DNA from: Oscillospiraceae bacterium
GTDB taxonomy: Bacteria > Bacillota > Clostridia > Oscillospirales > Oscillospiraceae
DNA length: 29,792 nucleotides
Direction: 5' to 3'
NCBI GenBank assembly: GCA_018265835.1
Contig: JABLYK010000025.1
Coordinates: 1-29,792 of the forward strand
The notes beneath the pieces were generated by a model. The model did no database searches. It worked only from the letters and a program-made list of their open reading frames with translations, and had not been told where the DNA came from. Shown here one piece after another: positions 22,482-28,604 of the stretch. Every line of letters starts with the position of its first letter. Within the stretch, counting starts at the first letter, position 1. Position numbers and translations under genes: made by a program.

Positions 22482-23108
22482 ATGGCTAGATATACCGAAG
22501 CTGTCTGCCGCCAGTGCCGCAGAGAGGGCCAGAAGCTCTTCCTGAAGGGCGACAGATGCTACACCCAGAAGTGCGCAATCGACTGCAGATCTTACGCCCC
22601 CGGCCAGCACGGTCAGGGCCGCAGCAAGACCTCCGAGTATGGTTCTCAGCTGCGTGAGAAGCAGAAAGTTCGCCGTTACTACGGCGTTCTGGAAAAGCAG
22701 TTCCGCGGTTACTTTGCCATGGCAGAAAAGCGCCCTGGCATGACCGGCGAGAACCTGCTCTCCATTCTGGAAACCCGTCTGGACAACGTGGTTTACCGTC
22801 TCGGCTTTGCAATGAGCCGCGCCGAAGCCCGCCAGCTCGTTTCCCACGGACACTTCACCGTCAATGGCCGCAAGGTCAACATCCCCAGCTTCCTGGTCAA
22901 GCCGGGTATGGTTATTACTCTGAAGGACTCCAGCAAGAGCCTCGAAAAGATCAAGGCAAATGTGGAAGCCAATGCGTCCCGCCCCGCTCCGAAGTGGCTG
23001 GACTATGACGCGAACAACCTGATCGCCAAGGTCGTCGCGCTCCCCGCGAGAGACGACATTGATCTGCCTGTCGAGGAACACCTGATCGTCGAGCTGTATT
23101 CCAAGTAA
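22482..23108 (+). CDS. rpsD: 30S ribosomal protein S4, zinc-type
   Basis: A 208-aa S4, a primary assembly protein and in many bacteria an autoregulator. The N-terminus has the C+ zinc pattern (Cys9, Cys12, Cys26, Cys31: CRQC...CYTQKC), followed by RSYAPGQHGQ and the S4 RNA-binding domain LDNVVYRLGFAMSRAEARQLVSHGHFTVNGRKVNIPSFLVKPG. AAGGAGG precedes the ATG. It lies between rpsK and rpoA as in the classical alpha operon. Confidence 0.98.
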   Translation: MARYTEAVCRQCRREGQKLFLKGDRCYTQKCAIDCRSYAPGQHGQGRSKTSEYGSQLREKQKVRRYYGVLEKQFRGYFAMAEKRPGMTGENLLSILETRLDNVVYRLGFAMSRAEARQLVSHGHFTVNGRKVNIPSFLVKPGMVITLKDSSKSLEKIKANVEANASRPAPKWLDYDANNLIAKVVALPARDDIDLPVEEHLIVELYSK

Positions 23109-23114
23109 TAAAGA

Positions 23115-23180
23115 GACCCTCAAATTGGTAAGCTGACAACCGCAGCGTCTGGATAGACGCAAGAATACAATAAGGAGGGT
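23115..23180 (+). promoter_or_regulatory. Possible ribosome-binding-site-masking fold before rpoA
   Basis: In the 81-bp gap, ACCCTC (23116-23121) is exactly complementary to GAGGGT (23175-23180), which contains the rpoA Shine-Dalgarno; a flanking G-U pair would extend it to seven. Between them GCGTCT-GGAT-AGACGC (23145-23160) forms a second hairpin. If the long-range pair forms, rpoA translation would be reduced. This is a visual call with no energy calculation. Confidence 0.4.
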
Positions 23181-23189
23181 TTAGTCGAA

Positions 23190-24140
23190 ATGATTGAAAT
23201 AGAAAAGCCGCGCATCGAATGCATCGAATCTCCGGAGGACGCGTCTTATGGCAAGTATGTAATCGAACCTCTGGAACGCGGCTATGGCACGACGCTGGGC
23301 AACTCTCTGCGCAGAGTTCTGCTCTCTTCTCTCCCCGGCACCGCCGCGACCTCCATCCGCATCGCAGGCGTGCAGCACGAGTTTTCCACGATCCCCGGCG
23401 TCAAGGAAGACGTCACCGAAATCGTGCTGAATATCAAGAGCGTCATTGCCCGCCTGCACTGTGACGGTCCCAAGACCGTTTACATTGAGGCCACCGGCGA
23501 GTGCGAAGTGACTGCGGGCGACATTAAGGCTGACAGCGAGGTTGAGATTCTCAATCCCGACCAGCACATTGCCACCCTCGGCCCGGACGGCGCGCTCTCC
23601 ATGGAGATCACGCTCGGCCACGGTAGAGGCTATGTCCCTGCAGAAAAGAATAAGAGCGCGCAGCAGGTGATCGGCACGATCCCGGTGGACTCCATCTACG
23701 CGCCGGTTCTGAAGGTCAACTACGCCGTTGAGAACACCCGTGTGGGCAACCAGACGGACTTCGACAAGCTGACCATCGAGGTTTGGACCGATAAGACCAT
23801 CTCCGCGCGGGATGCGCTTTCCCTCGGCGCCAAGATCCTCTGCGACCACTTCACGCTGTTCACCGACCTGTCCGATACCATCGGCAGCCGCAGCACGGTC
23901 GTGGAGAAAGAGGTCAAGCAGCCGGATACCGTCATGAAGATGACGATCGAAGAGCTGGATCTCTCGGTCCGGAGCTTCAACTGCCTGAAGCGTGCAAACA
24001 TCAACACTGTGGAAGACCTTACGAACAAGACGCAGGAAGAGATGATCAAGGTGCGCAACCTTGGCCGCAAGTCTCTGGAAGAGGTCGAGCACAAGCTTGC
24101 AATGATGGGTCTGTCCCTTGCAAGCGATGAAAATCAGTAA
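23190..24140 (+). CDS. rpoA: RNA polymerase alpha subunit
   Basis: A 316-aa alpha subunit. The N-terminal domain (residues 1 to about 230), which nucleates polymerase assembly, shows KYVIEPLERGYGTTLGNSLRRVLLSSLPG. The C-terminal domain (about 245-310), which contacts UP elements and activators, shows the helix-hairpin-helix LDLSVRSFNCLKRANINTVEDL and RNLGRKSLEEV. A strong AAGGAGGG lies before the ATG but may be masked by upstream pairing. Confidence 0.98.
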   Translation: MIEIEKPRIECIESPEDASYGKYVIEPLERGYGTTLGNSLRRVLLSSLPGTAATSIRIAGVQHEFSTIPGVKEDVTEIVLNIKSVIARLHCDGPKTVYIEATGECEVTAGDIKADSEVEILNPDQHIATLGPDGALSMEITLGHGRGYVPAEKNKSAQQVIGTIPVDSIYAPVLKVNYAVENTRVGNQTDFDKLTIEVWTDKTISARDALSLGAKILCDHFTLFTDLSDTIGSRSTVVEKEVKQPDTVMKMTIEELDLSVRSFNCLKRANINTVEDLTNKTQEEMIKVRNLGRKSLEEVEHKLAMMGLSLASDENQ

Positions 24141-24173
24141 TAACCAGTTACTCTTACAAGGAGGAAAACCGAT

Positions 24174-24515
24174 ATGCCCGGAACAAGGAAACTCGGTAAG
24201 ACCACCGATCAGCGCAGAGCGATGCTGCGCCAGCAGGTGACAGACCTGCTCGACCTTGGCCGCATGGAGACGACTGTCTACCGTGCCAAGGAGATCGCGC
24301 CTCTGGCCGAGAAAATGATTACCCTTGGCAAGAAGAAGGACATGGCAGCCTATCGTCAGGCGCTGGCCTTCATCACCCGCGAGGACGTTGCCAAGAAGGT
24401 GTTCGATACGATTGCCCCCGGCTATGCCGAGCGCAACGGCGGCTATACCCGCATCACCCGCATCGGCACCCGCCGCGGCGATGCTGCTGAAATGGCTGTT
24501 ATCGAACTCGTGTAA
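24174..24515 (+). CDS. rplQ: 50S ribosomal protein L17
   Basis: A 113-aa L17 at the exit-tunnel side of the 50S subunit. GTRKLGKTTDQRRAMLRQQVTDLL, RAKEIAPLAEKMITLGKK and the C-terminal GGYTRITRIGTRRGDAAEMAVIELV are diagnostic. AAGGAGG precedes the ATG. It is the last gene of the superoperon, 15 bp before a strong terminator. Confidence 0.98.
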   Translation: MPGTRKLGKTTDQRRAMLRQQVTDLLDLGRMETTVYRAKEIAPLAEKMITLGKKKDMAAYRQALAFITREDVAKKVFDTIAPGYAERNGGYTRITRIGTRRGDAAEMAVIELV

Positions 24516-24523
24516 TGCACCAT

Positions 24524-24560
24524 AAAAAAACACCGCCTCCAAATGGAGGCGGTGTTTTTT
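24524..24560 (+). terminator. Terminator of the S10-spc-alpha superoperon
   Basis: A perfect 10-bp GC-rich stem (CACCGCCTCC at 24531-24540 with GGAGGCGGTG at 24545-24554) and AAAT loop are followed by six T. Seven A precede the stem, so it could also work on the minus strand. Confidence 0.97.
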
Positions 24561-24616
24561 ATGGTCATCTAGTTAACATAACACTTGACCGCGATCAGCA
24601 CCAGAACTTGTGGCTG

Positions 24617-24645
24617 TAGACAATCTGGCCGGACAATGGTAAAAT
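24617..24645 (+). promoter_or_regulatory. Promoter of the MocR-like remnant
   Basis: TAGACA (24617-24622) and TAAAAT (24640-24645) are 17 bp apart, each one mismatch from consensus. The -10 runs into AATTGTACG (24643-24651), a motif repeated downstream of the gene at 24971-24979, so the promoter could be autoregulated. Confidence 0.75.
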
Positions 24646-24666
24646 TGTACGGCGAGGTGAAGTCCT

Positions 24667-24969
24667 ATGCCCATCAATTCCTTTGACGATTACCCGATGT
24701 CCTGGCGGCCGACGCTGGACAAGCGCAGTCGCTGCCTGTATCAGCGGCTGGCTGCGCAATTGGAGGCAGACATTCAAATGGGCGTGCTCAAGCTTGGGAC
24801 GAAGCTGCTGCCCCAGCGGGGGCTGGCCGATTTTCTGGATGTCAATGTGAGCACGGTAACGAAGGCGCTGAAGCAGTGCGCGATGAAGGGACTGCTTTCG
24901 TCCACGGTGGGGAGCGGTACCTTTGTGGCCTATGACGCGCTGACGGGCGCGCGGCTGCTGGCGGAATGA
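24667..24969 (+). CDS. Orphan MocR/GntR-type winged-helix domain
   Basis: A 100-aa protein whose residues 24-90 are a GntR winged helix of the MocR subgroup (LYQRLAAQLEADIQMGVLKLG, then LPQRGLADFLDVNVSTVTKAL and GLLSSTVGSGTFV). MocR regulators normally continue with an aminotransferase-like PLP domain to about 450-500 aa. Here the protein stops right after the wing, and no trace of the PLP domain follows. The start MPINSFDDYP has GAGGTGAAG upstream. It may be a truncated remnant or a stand-alone repressor of the phzF-like gene, which begins 98 bp later. A good promoter and intact frame favour expression. Confidence 0.8.
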   Translation: MPINSFDDYPMSWRPTLDKRSRCLYQRLAAQLEADIQMGVLKLGTKLLPQRGLADFLDVNVSTVTKALKQCAMKGLLSSTVGSGTFVAYDALTGARLLAE

Positions 24970-24978
24970 GAATTGTAC

Positions 24979-25005
24979 GCCATACAATAAAAATAATTGT
25001 GTGGC
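24979..25005. promoter_or_regulatory. Operator-like inverted repeat before the PhzF-family gene
   Basis: GCCATACAAT (24979-24988) and ATTGTGTGGC (24996-25005) form a 10-bp inverted repeat with one mismatch and a 7-bp spacer. The right arm covers the -35 of the next promoter. The sequence ATTGTACGCC at its left edge (24972-24981) recurs as ATTGTACGGC at 24644-24653 in the upstream promoter, suggesting one regulator binds both sites. Confidence 0.6.
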
Positions 25006-25025
25006 ATATAGTTCCGCGTTACAAT
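24997..25025 (+). promoter_or_regulatory. Promoter of the PhzF-family gene
   Basis: TTGTGT (24997-25002) and TACAAT (25020-25025) are separated by 17 bp. The -35 is weak and lies within the inverted repeat, as expected for a regulated promoter. Confidence 0.55.
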
Positions 25026-25067
25026 GCAATCAGAGGAAATCTCACATTTTTTGAGGAGGCAATCAAC

Positions 25068-25850
25068 ATGAAGCAATATGTCGTAGATGCGTTTACCGAC
25101 AAGGTGTTCGCAGGCAATCCCGCTGCGGTGTGCGTCATGGATGCGTGGCTGCCGGACGACCTGATGCAGAAAATCGCATGGGAAAACAATCTTTCGGAGA
25201 CGGCGTTCGTCGTCAAAGAAGGGGATGTGTACCATCTGCGTTGGTTTACGCTGAATGGCGAGATTGATCTGTGCGGCCACGCCACAATGGCGACGTCCTA
25301 TGTGATTACGCATTTCATCGAGCCGGAGTTGGACGAGGTCGTGTTTCAGACGCTGAGCGGCATTCTCACCGTAAAACGTTCCGGCGAACTTTTGCAGATC
25401 GACTTTCCCGCGTATCAGCTTGCGCCCGTCCCCGTGACGGATGAGATGGAGCAGGCGCTCGGCATCCGGCCTGTGGAGGCATGGATGGGACGGGATCTGC
25501 TTTGCGTTCTGGACAGCGAAGAGAGCGTTCGAACGTGTGTCCCGGATTTGGAGTGCGTCAAGGCCCTGGACGGCCTGCTCCTGCACATTACTGCGCGCGG
25601 CACGGAAACAGACTGCGTTTCCCGCAGCTTTGCGCCGAAGTGCAATTTCCCCGAAGACCCGGTCTGCGGCTCCGGACACTGCCACATCCTGCCCTATTGG
25701 GCGCAGCAGTACGGCAGGGACGAGCTGGTTGCCTATCAGGCATCGCGCCGCGGCGGCGTGGTGTATGGCAGGCTGGCGGGCGACCGCGTCACGCTCAGCG
25801 GGAAAGCTGCGCTCTACTCCGAGGCCGAAATCCACATTGAGCAGGCATGA
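25068..25850 (+). CDS. PhzF-family isomerase/epimerase
   Basis: A 260-aa protein of the PhzC/PhzF superfamily (diaminopimelate-epimerase fold). The founding member isomerises a phenazine precursor; most relatives have unknown substrates, and no phenazine genes are nearby. Hallmarks are VDAFTDKVFAGNPAAV at the N-terminus, catalytic Glu44 in NLSETAFV, RWFTLNGEIDLCGHAT, and DPVCGSGHCHILPYW around Asp197. The family more often has DPVTGSAH, so the Cys and Gly there are variations. The frame is open upstream to 24966, but GAGGAGG 8 nt before the ATG at 25068 sets the start. The GNAT gene overlaps its stop. Confidence 0.93.
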   Translation: MKQYVVDAFTDKVFAGNPAAVCVMDAWLPDDLMQKIAWENNLSETAFVVKEGDVYHLRWFTLNGEIDLCGHATMATSYVITHFIEPELDEVVFQTLSGILTVKRSGELLQIDFPAYQLAPVPVTDEMEQALGIRPVEAWMGRDLLCVLDSEESVRTCVPDLECVKALDGLLLHITARGTETDCVSRSFAPKCNFPEDPVCGSGHCHILPYWAQQYGRDELVAYQASRRGGVVYGRLAGDRVTLSGKAALYSEAEIHIEQA

Positions 25851-26308
25851 AGATCGTATCAGGTGAGCCGTATCTGGAGGAGATTCGGGCGCTCATTGTG
25901 GAATATACGCAGTCGCTGGGGCGGGACTTGACGTTCTAGAACCTCTCGGAAGAGCTGGCCGATCTCTCGACCAAGTATGTACCGCCGCATGGGCGGCTGC
26001 TGGCGGCGCGCTCGGACGACGGCGCGGTCGTCGGCTGCGTGGCCTTCTGCCGCCACAGCGCGCAGCGCTGCGAGATGAAGCGGCTGTATGTCCGTCCGGC
26101 CTGCCGCGGGCAGGGGATTGGACAGCGGCTGATCGAGCAGATCATTGCCGCCGCCCGGCAGGAGGGGTATGCGGAGATGGTGCTCGATACCCTGCTGCCT
26201 ATGCAGAGCGCAATCAGGCTCTACCGCAGCTTCGGCTTTCAGGAAATCCCTCCGTATTACAACAACCCCATGCCGGATGTGCTCTATCTGCGTCTGGCGC
26301 TTTCATGA
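25847..26308 (+). pseudogene. GNAT-family N-acetyltransferase with in-frame amber codon
   Basis: Read through, the frame encodes 153 codons of a GNAT acetyltransferase. MKIVSGEPYLEEIRALIVEY is the usual start. The acetyl-CoA-binding motif is MKRLYVRPACRGQGIGQRLI, and the C-terminal YRSFGFQEIPPYYNNP is typical of this subgroup. Codon 31 is TAG (25937-25939), between DLTF and NLSEELADL. Relatives as I know them usually have glutamine here, so a single CAG-to-TAG change is enough. No other disruption is visible, which suggests a recent event, a sequencing error, or stop-codon readthrough. The ATG overlaps the PhzF-family stop (ATGA), so the two were co-translated. The substrate is unknown. Confidence 0.85.
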
Positions 26309-26311
26309 TGG

Positions 26312-26341
26312 AAGCGGCGTCCTCACAGGAGGACGCCGCTT
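26312..26341. terminator. Hairpin between convergent genes
   Basis: A perfect 12-bp inverted repeat (26312-26323 with 26330-26341) with a 6-nt loop lies between the GNAT stop and the stop of the 46-aa minus-strand ORF. Neither side has a real T-tract, so it may be a weak bidirectional terminator. Confidence 0.6.
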
Positions 26342-26349
26342 GCGTATGC

Positions 26350-26490
26350 TTATTCCCAGTAGCCGGAGATGCCGTCCGGCGCCATGGGCTTGCTGTGGGG
26401 GGCCGGGTCATGCGAGCGTTCCTTGCCGCGCTTGTCGTTCCCGGTTGGGACGGGTGCGGGTTGGCGCGTGCCCTTTTTGTGCGATTTCAT
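26350..26490 (-). CDS. Small 46-aa hydrophilic protein coupled to spoVAC
   Basis: The frame starts at the ATG of a TGATG overlap with the spoVAC stop and encodes 46 residues (MKSHKKGTRQ ... DGISGYWE). It is basic in its first half, rich in Pro, Lys and Arg, and has no membrane segment. I do not recognise it. The one-base overlap with spoVAC suggests translational coupling and a sporulation-linked role, but this is inference. It occupies the place where spoVAD would be expected. It could also be a chance frame, though it fills the gap up to the hairpin exactly. Confidence 0.55.
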   Translation of the reverse strand: MKSHKKGTRQPAPVPTGNDKRGKERSHDPAPHSKPMAPDGISGYWE

Positions 26491-26927
26491 CAGACCACCC
26501 CCAGAATACAGAGAATCAGGCCGTAGATCACGCTGGCACTGATGCCGAACACGATAACCGGCCCCGCAATGGTGAAGATCTTGACCGCAAGGCCTGTGAC
26601 GTAGCCTTCGGTCTTGAACTCCAGCGCGGGGGACACGACCGAGTTTGCAAAACCGGTGATCGGCACGAGCGAGCCGGCCCCTGCGAAGCGCGCGATATCG
26701 TCATACAGCCCGAGGCCGGTCAGCAGCGCGCCGAGAAACACCAGCGTGATCGAACACCACGTTGCGGCGGTCTGCTCGGCCGCACCCCAATAGAGGTAGA
26801 GATTCGTCAGCCCCTGCCCAATGGCACAGATCAGCCCGCCGACCAGAAACGCCCGCAGCAGATCGGGCCAGAACGGCGACGGCGGCGACAGCTTTTTTAC
26901 GTATTGCGCATATTCCTCATTGTTCAT
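26490..26927 (-). CDS. spoVAC: Stage V sporulation protein AC
   Basis: A 145-aa membrane protein of the SpoVAC family, part of the inner-spore-membrane channel that passes dipicolinic acid during sporulation and germination. DLLRAFLVGGLICAIGQGL, ALLTGLGLYDDIARFAGAGSLVPITGFANSVVSPALEFKTEGYVTG and the last membrane segment, AGPVIVFGISASVIYGLI, match closely. I chose the ATG at 26927; a TTG at 26933 is also possible and is better spaced from AGGAG. The spoVAD and spoVAE genes usually found next to it are absent here. A sigma-G-like promoter lies directly upstream. Confidence 0.93.
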   Translation of the reverse strand: MNNEEYAQYVKKLSPPSPFWPDLLRAFLVGGLICAIGQGLTNLYLYWGAAEQTAATWCSITLVFLGALLTGLGLYDDIARFAGAGSLVPITGFANSVVSPALEFKTEGYVTGLAVKIFTIAGPVIVFGISASVIYGLILCILGVV

Positions 26928-26953
26928 CTTCAACGCAATCAACTCCTGCTTGT

Positions 26954-26984
26954 CAGTATGGCAGGCGGATGCATTTTTTATGCA
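26954..26984 (-). promoter_or_regulatory. Sigma-G-type forespore promoter of spoVAC
   Basis: On the minus strand TGCATA (26979-26984) and CATACTG (26954-26960) are 18 bp apart, each within one base of the Bacillus sigma-G pattern (TGAATA / CATACTA). The predicted start falls right at the AGGAG site, leaving a very short leader. Sigma-G control of spoVA is established in B. subtilis. Confidence 0.65.
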
Positions 26985-26986
26985 CA

Positions 26987-27022
26987 AAAAAGCTGCTGCC
27001 AGATTTGCGGCAACAGCTTTTT
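26987..27022 (-). terminator. Terminator after ogt
   Basis: A 14-bp stem with one mismatch (26987-27000 with 27009-27022) encloses an 8-nt loop. On the minus strand it ends in six T. It begins 7 bp after the ogt stop and insulates spoVAC from ogt transcription. Confidence 0.9.
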
Positions 27023-27029
27023 CTGGTTG

Positions 27030-27479
27030 TCAATCTGCGCCCTCCAGCGCAAGCAAACGCTCCTTGACGTCCAGCCCGCCGGCGTAGCCGGTCAGACTGC
27101 CGTTTGCGCCGATGACGCGGTGGCACGGGATGAGGATGGCAATGGGGTTGCGGTTGTTCGCCATGCCGACGGCGCGGCAGGCTTTCGGATTGCCGATCGC
27201 CTCGGCAATCTGGGCGTAGGTGCGCGTTTCCCCATAGGGAATGGCGCGCAGCGCGTCCCATACTGCGCGCTGAAACGGCGTTCCGGCCGGGGCGAGCGGG
27301 AGATCAAAGCTCCGGCGCGTGCCCGCGAAATACTCCTGAAGCTGCTTTTCCGCTTCGTCCAGAACGGGTGAGGCATCGTTTGCGCTGCCGGAACCGCCGA
27401 AGTGCAGGCCGGTGATGCAGCCGCCGTCCTCCGTCAGCGTCAGCACGCCGGCTGGGGAAGCGATCGTTCGTGTGTGCAT
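27030..27479 (-). CDS. ogt: Methylated-DNA--protein-cysteine methyltransferase
   Basis: A 149-aa suicide repair protein that transfers the methyl group from O6-methylguanine to its own cysteine. The active-site PCHRVIGANGSLTGYAGG contains the acceptor Cys119. The helix-turn-helix YGETRTYAQIAEAIGNPKACRAVGMANNRNP places the arginine finger. The short N-terminal domain is typical of Ogt/MGMT proteins without an AdaA part. Its ATG is 3 bp after the stop of the upstream 135-aa gene, with GGAGG inside that gene, so the two form an operon. Confidence 0.97.
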   Translation of the reverse strand: MHTRTIASPAGVLTLTEDGGCITGLHFGGSGSANDASPVLDEAEKQLQEYFAGTRRSFDLPLAPAGTPFQRAVWDALRAIPYGETRTYAQIAEAIGNPKACRAVGMANNRNPIAILIPCHRVIGANGSLTGYAGGLDVKERLLALEGAD

Positions 27480-27482
27480 GAA

Positions 27483-27890
27483 TCAAACCTCCAACGTCAG
27501 ATTTTCGATTCCGTTTTTCTCAAACTCATCCAGATAAGCGTCCATACGCGCGGCCAGCTCCGGGTATTCCTCCGGCTCGCTGTCGAGACAATCGAGGTCG
27601 CGCCGCGCCAGCTCCTCGGCCAGAATGTCGAAGAACACGGCGTCCTCATAGTCGGCGATTGCCTCGTGAATGCCGCCGTTTTCGTAGGCGTTGGAGGGGA
27701 AAATATGTCCGTGCCAGCGTGTGATCAGGGCGTTCATCCCGTTTTTCGCGCACAGCGCGAACAGCTTCTCCTGAATGATGTCATAGTCCTCAAACCGATC
27801 CTCTCCCCGCGTGGAGTTGAGCACCCAGTTGCCGATGTAGACCAGATCCAGGAGCCGCCGGAATTCCTTCTCGGTAAGCTCGATATTCAT
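27483..27890 (-). CDS. Conserved-looking acidic protein of unknown function
   Basis: A 135-aa, strongly acidic, soluble protein with no signal or membrane segment. MNIELTEKEFRRLLDLVYIGNWVLNS at the start looks helical and well packed, as does the C-terminal LAARMDAYLDEFEKNGIENLTLEV. I do not recognise a named domain. The longer frame to 27950 is not used, because GGGAGGGAC precedes the ATG at 27890 and an extended -10 promoter lies 100 bp upstream. It is the first gene of a two-gene unit with ogt, but nothing in it suggests DNA repair. Confidence 0.8.
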   Translation of the reverse strand: MNIELTEKEFRRLLDLVYIGNWVLNSTRGEDRFEDYDIIQEKLFALCAKNGMNALITRWHGHIFPSNAYENGGIHEAIADYEDAVFFDILAEELARRDLDCLDSEPEEYPELAARMDAYLDEFEKNGIENLTLEV

Positions 27891-27988
27891 GTTTCGCCGT
27901 CCCTCCCGACAGGAAGTGCGAGCGCGCCCGGACTTCCGAAAAATGTACATCCGCTGCGCTGTGCCGCTGCGGATGCCGCCTCGCTTTC

Positions 27989-27997
27989 ATTATAGCA
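27989..27997 (-). promoter_or_regulatory. Extended -10 promoter of the unknown-ogt operon
   Basis: On the minus strand TGCTATAAT is a consensus extended -10 (TATAAT at 27989-27994). No good -35 is visible 17 bp upstream. The start near 27982 leaves about 90 nt of leader. The promoter is divergent from the one at 28031. Confidence 0.65.
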
Positions 27998-28030
27998 GAG
28001 CATCCGGCGAAATTCCACACCAATTTTCTG

Positions 28031-28059
28031 TTGTAAAATTTGCGAGATTGGCTTATTAT
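28031..28059 (+). promoter_or_regulatory. Promoter of the DUF1934-argS operon
   Basis: TTGTAA (28031-28036) and TATTAT (28054-28059) are 17 bp apart in an AT-rich island. The leader from about 28066 to 28166 has no obvious T-box specifier or terminator. Confidence 0.7.
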
Positions 28060-28166
28060 ATAAAAATTGGGGGTAATCATTCCCGCAGCGCTGCAAAACG
28101 CGGCGAAACCGGCCGAATGCCGGGTATGAAAAATATTTTGCCGCCCACGCGGCGGACTGGAGTACC

Positions 28167-28598
28167 ATGAAGAAGGTTATCATCAAGATCGTCGGCTCGC
28201 AGGCTGACGATGCGGCGCAGGAGCCGGAGGAACTGGCCGAATTCACCACGGAAGGCCGCTATATCTGTGCCGATGGGAGCGGATCGTTCACCTATCAGGA
28301 GAGCGAGCTGACCGGTATGGACGGCACATGCACCACGATCGAATTCACGCCGTGCTCCGCCACGCTGACGCGCGAGGGCACGGTGAACAGCCGCATGTAT
28401 TTTGTCCGAGGCCAGAAGAATACATTCCTGTACGAAACGCCGTACGGCACTGCGACCGTCGGGCTGGAGACGCAGCGCTACCGCTCAACGCTCTCCGAAC
28501 ACGGCGGCGAGCTGGAAATTGGATATGTGGTGGATTTTGACCACGCCTTTGTCGGCCGCAACCAGCTCAAGATTAATATCACAGAACAGAGAGGATAA
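28167..28598 (+). CDS. DUF1934 (YwiB-type) beta-barrel protein
   Basis: A 143-aa calycin-like protein of the DUF1934 family. It shows the expected N-terminal KKVIIKIVGSQ, the middle YQESELTGMDGTCTTIEF and RGQKNTFLYETPYGTATVGLETQR, and the C-terminal LEIGYVVDFDHAFVGRNQLKINI. The family is often found directly upstream of argS in Firmicutes (B. subtilis ywiB-argS), as here, but its function is not known. CTGGAG precedes the ATG. Confidence 0.92.
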   Translation: MKKVIIKIVGSQADDAAQEPEELAEFTTEGRYICADGSGSFTYQESELTGMDGTCTTIEFTPCSATLTREGTVNSRMYFVRGQKNTFLYETPYGTATVGLETQRYRSTLSEHGGELEIGYVVDFDHAFVGRNQLKINITEQRG

Positions 28599-28604
28599 AC
28601 GACT

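Noticed and set aside
23181..24542. 453-codon minus-strand frame opposite rpoA and rplQ
   Set aside because: It is a shadow of two certain genes, has low-complexity composition and runs into the operon terminator.
26145..27371. 408-codon plus-strand frame running across the GNAT end, spoVAC and ogt
   Set aside because: It crosses three genes and two hairpins, and its translation is Arg/Pro/Cys-rich with no domain; spoVAC and ogt on the minus strand are clear.
28066..28166. T-box riboswitch before argS
   Set aside because: The leader is only about 100 nt, with no specifier-loop, T-box sequence or terminator that I can see.
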